A stretch of 64,000 nucleotides of DNA from Lytechinus variegatus. Lineage: Eukaryota > Echinodermata > Echinoidea > Temnopleuroida > Toxopneustidae. Positions 11,323 to 23,300 of this stretch are shown piece by piece (position 1 is the stretch's first letter; every line of letters begins with the position of its first letter). The stretch spans positions 57,055,048 to 57,119,047 of the forward strand of contig NC_054741.1 of the NCBI RefSeq assembly GCF_018143015.1, read 5' to 3'. The translations under genes were made by a program, and so were the position numbers. The notes beneath the pieces were generated by a model. That model was not told the DNA's origin. It saw only the letters and a list, made by a program, of their open reading frames with translations, and searched no databases.

Positions 11323-14300
11323 ACTACTACTACCACTACCACTACTACTACTACTACTACTTCTACTACTACTACCACTACCACTACTACCACTACCACT
11401 ACCACTACTACAACTACCACTACCACTATTTCTACTACTACTTCCACTACTATTACTACTACTATTAATAATAATAATGATAATAATGATAATAATAACA
11501 ACAAGTGGAATGCCTCTGGCTGTCTCACCTGCATCACGCGGTTCAATATAGCAGCAGTGCTGACTTTGCATACTACTCTAACTCGCACAAGATGTTCAGT
11601 GATACATGGTTACTCTTATGTCCTCTTTTTATGAACTAGACCAATAAACTTACAGAGATATGATGGTTATTCAACAAAAAACCCCAACATGGCCAAAGTT
11701 CATTGACCTTACATGACCTTTGACCTTGATCATGTGACCTGAAACTGGAACAGGATGTTCAGTGATACTTGATTACTCTTATGTACAAGTTTCATGAATC
11801 AGATCCATAAACTTTCAAAGTTATGATGGTAATTCAACAGATACACCCAATTCGGCTAAAGTTCATTGACCTTTGACCTTGGACATGTGACCTGAAACAC
11901 GCACAGGATGTTCAGTGATACTTGATTACTCTAATGTCCAAGTTTAACGAACTAGACCAATAAACTTTCAAAGTTATGATGGTAATTCAACAGATACCCC
12001 TGATTCGGCCAAAGTTCATTGACCCTAAATGACCTTTGACCTTAATCATGAGACCTGAAACTTGCACAAAATGTTCAGTGATGCTTGATTACTATTATGT
12101 CCAAGTTTCATGAATCAGATCCATAAACTTTCAAAGTTATGATGGGAATTCAACAGATATCCCCAATTCGGCCAAAGTTCATTGACCCTAAATGACCTTT
12201 GACCTTGATCATGTGACCTGAAACTTGCACAAAATGTTCAGTGATGCTTGATTACTATTATGTCCAAGTTTCATGAATCAGATCCATAAACTTTCAAAGT
12301 TATGATGGGAATTCAACAGATATCCCCAATTCGTCCAAAGTTCATTGACCCTAAATGACCTTTGACCTTGGTCATGTGACGTGAAACTCATGCAGGATGT
12401 TCAGTGATACTTGATTAACCTTATGTCCAAGTTTCATGAACTAGGTTCATATATTTTCTAAGTTATGATGACATTTCAAAAACTTAACCTCAGGTTAAGA
12501 TTTTGATGTTGATTCCTCCAACATGGTCTAAGTTCATTGACCCTAAATGACCTTTGACCTTGGTCATGTGACATGAAACTCTAATAGGATGTTCAGTAAT
12601 ACTTGATTAACCTTATGGCCAAGTTTTATTAACTAGGTCCATATACTTTCTAAGTTATGATGTCATTTCAAAAACTTAACCTTAGGTTAAGATTTGATGT
12701 TGACGCCGCCGCCGCCGCCGTCGGAAAAGCGGCGCCTATAGTCTCACTTTGCTTCGCAGGTGAGACAAAAATGATAATTACCATCTTATAATGTGGTATC
12801 ACCAGTTATATTGACCACCTGTCAATAAGACCAGATTTAGTTTCCCTTAAATGGAATCTCCATTAAAACATTTAATTTAGGAACCTTTCTACTCATTAAA
12901 GACCGCATATCAATTCTGCCCTCTTTGAATGTCTTTTTTGCAGTTAATCCTGTATATAAAGACAACACAACGGATTCAAGAAAAGTGGTCTTTATGAGGA
13001 CTTGGTCTTTATAAACTGGTTCCTGTCATAGATTTTTCATTTAAGAACTATTTTCAGGAGAGACCAAACTTGTACAGTTACATGTAGATGGTCTTTCTAT
13101 GAATCTATCAAGGTGGTTACTTGCAGGCTTGACTGTATACACGATTACTTTACACTCAGTCAGTAACGTTGAAACTCACCCTGAAGACATTGCTGACTCC
13201 CAGCACACAGCTCATAGTACGACTCACATAGCAGAGAACATATTTACTACATGTATCCTCAGGAAGGTAGCCTGCACCAAACTTAACTCGACCAACGCCT
13301 GTATCAGTTTCTCCGTTAGAATCAGCCCATACGTAGGTGATGTAATGCTTCTGTGCAGTGTTGAAACCAACCTGCATTAGGGGGAAAAGAAAGGAGTAAA
13401 TCAAAGTATTCAAAATGAATAAGGAAAACAGATTCAGAAACATATCGTGTTTCATAATATATATTCTTTCATGCATCTTCTATTCCTCCCCTTCTTTCTT
13501 ATCCATCTTCTCCTCCTTGTTCTATCTCCTATCTTCCCCTTTCACCTCTTCCTTCTCTTGTCCTCCTCTTCATCCATTTTACTTTTCCCCTTCTCTTATC
13601 ATCTTCCTCCTGCTTACGACCAATTCTGTATAAGCAATTATAAAATGCACAATTTTTTTGCATTTTTATATAATGTATTATATAGAAAAAAGATGAGAGC
13701 TACATGCTCTCCCCTCAATCAATTTGGTAAATTGAAAATGGCCATTCCTCGGCAAAGTCATGAGCTTACAATGGATTCAAAATACCTTGTCTCACTTTTC
13801 ATATAGTCAGCTAAGGACACTGGTTTCTAAAAACAGGTTGTGAATGATCTATTAGACATTGTTAGTATAAATTATTGAAACCAGACAACTCATTGTTCTT
13901 ATAGCAAAGTTAGCATACGTGTCATCAATAGGATTTAGTGTAATCACCTTATAAAGTCCAACCCAGTCCCAATTACTTGTTTTGGTGTCAGGAAGAACGG
14001 TATAGGAACACTCTGCCTCTTGCCCTCTACTCCACGATTCAATGGGAGTGAATGATACTAAAGGCTGCGCATCTTCTATTGTTATCTGAAGAAAAACAAC
14101 AGAAAAGGGAAGGATGGTTATGGACATACACATGTACACAACAAAAAAAGTAAGTCCCCCTAAATCAAATTGCTGTAACTTTTGAACAGAATAACTTTGA
14201 GATATGGTATTTCGAAATTGATTTTTACACTCATTAAGCAACTCCTTGGGGGAAAATGAGATCGATCGGTTGAGTCATGCATGAGTAATCAAAGATTTAT

Positions 14301-17300
14301 TTAAAAATGACCAAATTTTAAAGTCACAGGAGTCTTTTTTCAGATTGTGTAAATACAAAGTTGGGCAAAGGTTGTTTTCAGGTGAATTTATGGTGCTAAT
14401 GCTGTTATGCTATCCATCATTTAGCCACTCCACACAAAATTTTGATAACGTATATGTTCATGGTTGAGTGAGCACAATTTTTTGTGACGTATTTGGTCAT
14501 CATAATGGTTTATGCTAGTAACCTCCAAAACTTGTTAAAGCATTTTGAAATGGGAAAATGTTAATGGCTCCCCCCAATTACTCTAACCCTTCCCATTTTC
14601 AAATTCTGGATCCACAATTGATTTGTCCATAAATTCATCTGATCCTGAGAAATTGTTAGGAAAAGAATACATTTATGCAGTAACATAAAGAGAATTCATA
14701 TCCAAGTTTTCGAATGTGCTTGCTCAACCATAAAAATGTAAGAATTCAGAAAGTGTGTGGTGATAAAAATGATGGATGTTAAAAACAACAGCAATTAAGT
14801 CACATTTGAAATCGAATTTGCCCCCATTACTCACTTTATTACCCCTCAAAATGAGTCTGTGACATTGAAAATGCCCCTTTTCCCACTTTAATGCGTGCTC
14901 ACTCATCCATGAATAAACAAATCGATTTCGTATTTGCAAAGAATTCTGCCCATAGGTTGATAAACATTACTGCCAAATGACATTGCTAAAGACAGCCTTG
15001 AAAAAAAGTTCCACCTTATTGAATAAGGGATTACTTTTCTTAAACATGTGCACCCATATTGTATACAATGTCTATGAGAGAGGAAGTAACAATTTTAACA
15101 AAAGTGAAATGAGGGTTTGTTTCATGGCCGTTTTTTTTTTTACTTCTGCCCACAGTTAAAGAATTTGGAATTAATATTTGACATCTGGTATCCACTCACA
15201 ATAATGTTATTATTTTTTATTAAAAAATAGACAAATGGGCACTGTACTTTACAATACAGTATTAAGAAGCAACAAAGATTATATCCTGAAATTTTCAGCA
15301 CATTAAATGCTTGAAAAGCCTTTTATACAATATTAATAAGACACAAAAAATACAGGTATTCTATTTGGATTGGGCACCTGATCAAAATAAATGTTGATGT
15401 CAAGTCGGTAAATTAACCAATTAAAACAATTTCATCTTTATTTCTATGCAACATAACTGTTTTACGGCTCACACATTCATGTAATCTAGTAATGCACATA
15501 TTCATGTACTTTAGGGATTTATAAAACATCACTGTGACTAGATTATGTGCAAAGAATGTTTAATGTCTTAATGTTAGTAGGAATATTAGGTAAAACTATT
15601 AATGATAAAAATCAAGTTTTTTTCATTTCCCCTCTTGTTCCTTCCTACATGGACATGTAGGTCACTACAAAACCAGATAAAAGTTTGGTCAAATTATTCA
15701 TAAAAGTTTCCACGTATCTTGAGAACAAACTCCCTCCAATTGTCAGCAATGTTCATCATCAGGCTTGAGGTATTTTTAAAAAGCATTTGAAAATACAATT
15801 ATGAAATAAATCTTAATATGCCAAAGTCTTGAAAGGAAGTTGTACACTCCGTAAAAGTTGGTACAGAAATCTAGTTACAGATAATCATTATTACAAGTTG
15901 GCAGTAATCCAAGTCAACACAATGCCATTGTTAAATGGCAGCAGTGACCTGAAGCAGTATGGTAGAAGGAAGTAAGAAGCCTAAATAAATTGCTACTGAC
16001 CAATCACAAGAGGGAGACATTTGGCTATTATGAATATCAGAGCAAACACCCCAGGAGTGTTTGTTACTTTGATTCAATGAACATTATTCTATGCCAAATA
16101 CATGTATAACACCCAAATTCAAATCAAACCATTAGCTTTTTATCTCTCCCATGATTTAATCCTTAGCTTCACATTATTATTATTATTATCATTATTATCA
16201 TTATTACTATTATTATCATAATTATCATTAGTAGTAGTATTATCATTATTATCATTATTACAAACTTTATCACAGACCTCACTCTAACTTAATAATATCT
16301 TCAGAGGAATTATGCCAGGGGCAAAACCGGGTCAGCATTTGAGTTCACACAGCACCGCTCCATGATGCTCACAATATCTCTCTTGACATTATTGTGAAAG
16401 GAATTTGCCTATTTGCTTGTTTGCTCCAAAATACTTCATTTGAGTGGTTCTTATGCATGGCAAAACTATAAAACATTGGATTAGAAGCCACCTGTCTTTA
16501 AACCCTTAAAACAAATTTAAAGGGGGCATTCCTTTAAAAAGCTTTAGGTATTGCGCACCATTTGGAAAGAAGTTTATTAGAAAAATAGGATAAAGAGGAC
16601 TCAGGGTCCTGGCTCATTTCGTAATCCAGGGGCCGTATTCTGAAAATTGTCTTAGCAGAAATATTCTTGTATCTTTGGAGTTACAATAAAACCTATATAC
16701 TGAAAACTCTTGTATCTTTTCTTCTAAATTTTCTTGTAACTTTCACGGAGCGCTTATGACGTCAGAGTTACAATGATGCGTAAAGTTTAAAATAGCGCAT
16801 ATATCTCTGTGCGCAAGATAACATATCGAGATAAAAGGTATTCTGAAAATTCTCTTATCTTTGCGTTCTCTTGCAACTTCCTTGCAAAATTTACAAGAGG
16901 TAGGGGGCTATTGAATGCGATATTTCTCGGTCAACAATAATATTTTCTTGCTGCATCCTGCAAGAACATCATGTTTTACAAAAGGAGACATCCAGAGATA
17001 TCATAACAATGGATTGGTAGACTTTTCAGTAAATGAAAATTATTATCGAAATGATTTTAATCTCTTCAGAGAAAATATGACTCTGAGAAAAGCCACATGC
17101 ATTTTAGCGCAGTAGCGTACAAACATAAGCGTCACTGGCGCAAAGGAAATTACGCCGCATGTCAACAATGCACTTGATTATTTTTTAGAAGGGACGTTTC
17201 TATTGGTTGACCGAAACATAAAAAATTTAATGATTTGTTGATGATAAAATATTAGGCGTGTCAGAGATAAAATGGGACGTCCTTCATACAGAGATACAAC

Positions 17301-20300
17301 AATTTTTCAGAATATCAATTTAAGAGAATTTTAGCGAGCTGTTATCTTGCTCAGTTACAAGAAAAGTTAAGACAATTTTCAGAATACCACCCCAGGATGT
17401 TTACAATGTGAAATAAGTCATAAATCAAACCGTGAATGAGGCATGACACATAGATGCTCTCTATTATAATGTCTATCGAGAAATTACTGGTAATTGGTGA
17501 TGTCTGTAAATGAGTGCAGCATTGATATTTTGATAGGGGGCAAGATCACCTAAAGGGAAGTAATTTTTTCTTTAAATTTAAAAAACGGAGACCTTTTCTT
17601 TTTAAACTCTTCTTCATTTTTTTTCCTTTTTCTCTTTTCACCTTTATTTTCCATTGTCTCATTACTTGCAAAATCATGGGAATGGATGCCACCCCCCTCC
17701 CACTTTGTTGCGCCGCCGCTGGTTACCAACAAACAAATCAGACCGATGTATTACAAGCACGTACCTTGGCAAGAAACTCCGCACTGACAGGTCGATGGTC
17801 ACTCCAGAGTATATCCGAATGGGAAGTGTAGGAGGTTTGTGTTATACTCAGGTAATTCTGATCTATGCTGGCACGTAGGTTGACCTTCCATAAGATCCTA
17901 TCCGTCCAGGCGGGTGATCTTTGCTTGGGACTGAGGCAAAAAAAAGGGACATAGAATTATTAGTGAGATATTATGATGATATTCATAAATACATACATAC
18001 CTTTTTGGTGTGTGTCGATATGGGAACTTATTTCTTTTTACCGCAAAAATATAGGGACATTTGTGTGTGTTAATGTTACACTGTAAATTTATTTTCAACA
18101 ACTTCTTCCACTGACCAGGCTCATTTTCAGACAAAATAAACACAAAAAGTGAACACTGTCCACCAATTAGGGATGCAGCCTACAATGGGGATTTTCTTTG
18201 GCCTAAAGTGGACAATTCCCAAAATAGGCATTATATACATGACTATACAAAACTGGTTTAAATTGTTAAGAGGAATATTGATTGGCATGGTCTTCTGGAC
18301 CAGGGTCCAGTCCTCAGTTGTCTGGCATCCCCATTTAGTGAATTAAAAAAAAACAGTGTTGTCCCTAATTGCAGGTCGAAACAAGTCCTCCAATACATAT
18401 TTTTTCATGATACCTTTCAATTCTGCTGAAAGAAGATAGTGATATATTGGAATTGTATAACCATGACACCAACTCAACTTGCATGTAGATCACTACATTG
18501 GCATTATAATTGATAGAAATCTGAAGAAGAAAAAAAAACCTTCTCTAGTGTGACAAATCACAAGGCTGGACTGGAGGTCTACTCGTTTACCTCAACTCAT
18601 TGTTGGTGGGCCAATAAACTAAAATTTTCTCGACAATGCAAAAATCTGAGCTTTAGAATTATGGCAATGGTAGCATATTTTCTGAAAACAGTCTTATAAT
18701 GTAAACAAGTGGATTGCCTCTGGCCGTCTCACCTGCATCACGCGGTTCAATATAGCAGCAGTGCTGACTTTGAAAACTACTCTAAATCGCACAAGATGTT
18801 CAGTGATACATGGTTACTCTTATGTCCACTTTTCATGAACTAGACCAATAAACTTACAGAGATATGATGGTTATTCAACAAAAAAAACCAACATGGCCAA
18901 AGTTCATTGACCTTACATGACCTTTGACCTTGATCATGTGACTTGAAACTCACACAGGATGTTCAGTGATACTTGATTACTCTTATGTCCAAGATTCATG
19001 AATCAGATCCATAAACTTTCAAAGTTATGATGGTAATTCAACAGATACACCCAATTCGGCCAAAGTTCATTGACCTTTGACCTTGGTCATGTGACCTGAA
19101 ATGTGCACAGGATGTTCAGTGATACTTGATTACTCGAATGTCCAAGTTTAACGAACTAGACCAATAAACTTTCAAAGTTATGATGGTAATTCAACAGATA
19201 CCCCCAATTCGGCCAAAGTTCATTGACCCTAAATGACCTTTGACCTTGGTCATGTGACATAAAACTCACGCAGGATATTCAGTGATAATTGATTAACCTT
19301 ATGTCCAAGTTTCATGAACTAGGTCCATATATTTTCTAAGTTATGATGACATTTCAAAAACTTATCCTCAGGTTAAGATTTCGATGTTGATTCCTCCAAC
19401 ATGGTCTAAGTTCATTGACCCTAAATGACCTTTGACCTTGGTCATGTGACATGAAACTCTAATAGGATGTTCAGTAATACTTGATTAACCTTATGGCCAA
19501 GTTTCATGAACTAGGTCCATATACTTTCTAAGTTATGATGTCATTTCAAAAACTTAACCTCAGGTTAAGATTTGATGTTGACGCCGCCGCCGTCTGAAAA
19601 GCGGCGCCTATAGTCTCACTCTGCTATGCAGGTGAGACAAAAACTTCTTTCTGGACAAAAAGGGGTTGCCACAATAGGCCAATACTCAAAAATTAAGTTT
19701 TTCTGATTTGTCTTCTATCATTTGAGACACAAGGTTTTTAGAGCCAACAGTTGTTGACTGAATGAATGTATTTATTTCAATCTTCTAAATGCAATGGCAA
19801 ATGACTCATCTTCCCCTTGATTTAGAATTACCATAATAGAAATCTTCGTTCAACTGGCTTGAAAGTATTAAATTTTACCTCAACTTATTATTTCAATGTT
19901 GTGATAACAATGTCAAATGATTAATATCCCCCTGCCCCTTGACTTAGATTTAACCAGAATCCAATTCTTCATTTACCCGGTTAAGAAATTAATGCTGTAC
20001 ATACCTAGTATCATACTCATTTGACTTCAGATCAAATTTATATGTGGGCATGAATGTGATAAGCCCTTCATGGAATCCACTGAAAGCTTTCTTTTTCCTC
20101 ATGCTGTTCAGGAGCTGATCTTTCTCCAGTAGGACGTGAAGTTTCTTCGGAGCTGCCAGGAATTTAATCGCCTCGGTTGAGAGGTCTTCTATCCGGTAGT
20201 TCAGATCACCAAACCACAAAACATAGCTATAAACAGTGTTGAAACAAATACACAAAATATATCAATCTTCATTAAAAATCTCAAGGAAAAAAGGGAGAAT

Positions 20301-23300
20301 ATAGCATACATGTATATACAGTGGGCTTTTAAAACCTTGTCTCTCAAAATTGAACAAAAAATGAGGACAGCAGAAAAAAAGATATATTTTAGCGTGATGA
20401 CATATAACGCAACCTTCCATGCCTCTGAGTAGTTCTCTACAGAAAGTAAGAGACTGTTTTCAGAAAATATGAGGTTGCAGCCATTGTCATAATTTTGAAA
20501 TACAGCTTTCTTCTTCATTTGCTGTTTTCTGAATTGTCATTATTCAATATTGAGATACAAAGTTTCAACAGCTCAATAATATGGCTCACAAAAGAATGAA
20601 CAAAGAAATGCTTAAGATGGATAGTCACAAACTCTAATTTGATCTACATGTTATAAAAAACTTAAAGCGAATATCTACAAATATAATATTTGTAGTTTTC
20701 AAAATTACTGTTATTATAAAAACTTGTTTTTTCTGTCCATTGCTTTTATTCAGGAACATGAGAAACAATTAATGTATGCTACGAAAACAATTTTGTTAAG
20801 TTTGTCAAGTAACAAACAAGACACAAATATATGCATAAAGAACCCCATTTATAACTTCAGAATACTGATTAATGTCCAAAAGTTAATCCATAACCATTAA
20901 ACAAAGCTAATGGCTTCATTATCATAATCTATAATGTTCAGTGGGCTTTTAAGGTTGTTTACTTACAATAGAGAGGATACGAGTAAAAGAGATGAAGTTT
21001 CACTTTCTAAATAACACTCTTTTTATTCACTTAGTCATTTTCAAGGTAATATTCATAAGTATTTTAGTGAAAACATCCTTGAGTATTTTGAGGTTCCAAA
21101 CTGTATAAAGTGAAGATAATTTCACTTAGTATTTTAAAATTTTGCATCTAGGGTGTCTTGGGGATAAATACATGTATGAAGTATGGCTACACCATTTAAG
21201 GAAACAAAATAGGTAATTAAAGGTAAATGCCAGTTTTGGTAACGATATCAACATGAGTTTGTACAGAATCCAATGAAATGACCACCAAAGTGTCTATTTG
21301 TATAAATAAAGAGTATGTGCCAAAGGATTCTGGAAGAAATTGTGTAATTGCTTAGAAATTAGCAAATAAGCACAGGATTCGGGTCAAGCGTCGGGCACGA
21401 CATTCAAAGCAATAATAATACACTGTCCCACGTGCGCTTATCTGTGTTAGTGATCTTCAGTGTGAATATTTTTCAGCGTAGATTTCAAGATTTCACAAAG
21501 TTCAGTTTATGTGACTGTACCAGATCTAGATCCTCGATGATATACTGACAATTATAAAGCTTGGTTTTACAGACTTTCTCATGAAATCAGTGTTTACTGC
21601 AACTACTGGCATTTCTCTTTCACATACAAATGAATGAATAAATGAATAAACCAATAAATAAATAAATGAATAAAGAAATACATAACAGAAAATTTCTTAA
21701 TGAATCAAATACATAAATGAATAAATAAATTAATAGACAAATTATCGAATAAACATATAAAATGACCCTTTTTCGGGCTAAGCATATGCCGCTGGTCAAT
21801 AATGAAGGAAACAAATTTAACAAATAGGAACTGAAAGAATAAATAATTGAGGTATAATCGTAGAAAATCTTTCTTAAAGTTTGTTCACTTACTCATGATC
21901 TAGGATAGTGGTTGGATTGCACTGTGGAAATTCTTGAGTAGAGACAATGGTTTGGAACTCCTTATCCCTCTTCTCCCAACCATCCTGGTGAGGTGATAAA
22001 TGTACGTTGAGAAGACATATACTCCGACCATAGCAGTCAAAACGAATGGTGACTGCACCTTTATTGCCCTGTAATCAAATCAAATCAAATCACATCATAA
22101 AATCAGACTTAGAGAGATATTACTACATACTGTAGGTAAACACTGCTTTGGTAATCAACTCAAATCATGAAATCAAACTTAGAAAAATATTCATACCAAA
22201 GATTTAAACATGAATGATGAAAGCCCCTTTATTTCCGTGGTAATCAAATCAAACCAAATCACATCGTGAAATCCAATTTTAGAGAGATACTCCTAACAAA
22301 GGTTAACATGAATAATGACAGGCTCTATTTTACTTGGTAATCAAATCATATCATGAAATCAAACTTGGAGGGATACTTCTATCACAAGTTAACCTGAATG
22401 ATGACAGCCCCTTTATTTCCTTGATAATCAAATCAAATACTGAAATTAAACTTCTCCTCTTACCATAGGTTAACATGAATGATGACAGCATTTTCATTGC
22501 TTGGGTAATAAAAACAAATCATGAAATAAACTTTGTCTATTATAATTACGTGAAGATTTCAAAAATCTTTAATACATCAAATGAATGAAAATGTTATAAA
22601 CGGCAAAACTGGTACTGATGAGTCAGAAATCTTTCTCACTGGCAGAAAAAGTTGTCAGCCATTCAAGAGCTGCAGCCGGTAATAAAAATGTCCCCTCCCC
22701 CACTTCCCCAGAATTACCCCCCCCCCCCAAGAAACTTACCCAAACTCCTCCTAGTCCGGTCCTTGTGAGTGCTGTTTGTACATTATGGATGAAAGGAAGG
22801 TGTAGCATCCTAACATACAGCAGTATGACAAGACCCTGAAGCCTCACAGAATTGATCTGAAAGGAGTAGACATTGAACGTAGCATCCAAATGAGTTCCTG
22901 CTAAAAGCAGATTTGTTTACAACTACTAAGGATTTTAATAAAGACAAATACTCTCTTTGGCATAATTTCATATGAATAAGATACAAAACAATTTCGTCAG
23001 CGAAAAAAACAAATACACAGGGACACCATTTATGTCTCAATGTCCATACAAAATTTAGCATTGATCAGACATTCCATGGCGAAGATCTGAGGAGTGGGTC
23101 GATCTGACCCCTCCCCCAGTCAAAACTTAAAATAATCCATTCTCAAAGGCAAGTTCACTCAAGAAAAATTTTGATTTGAATCAATAGAGAAAAATATGAC
23201 AAGCATAACTTTGAAATGTTCATCAAAATCAGATATAAAATAAATTTATGATCTTTTGAAGTTTTGCTTATTTACACAAAACACTTAATGGCACAACTTA

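Noticed and set aside
11215-11634. Long threonine-, valine- and serine-rich frames on both strands
   Set aside because: They are translations of a CTG/ACT triplet microsatellite.
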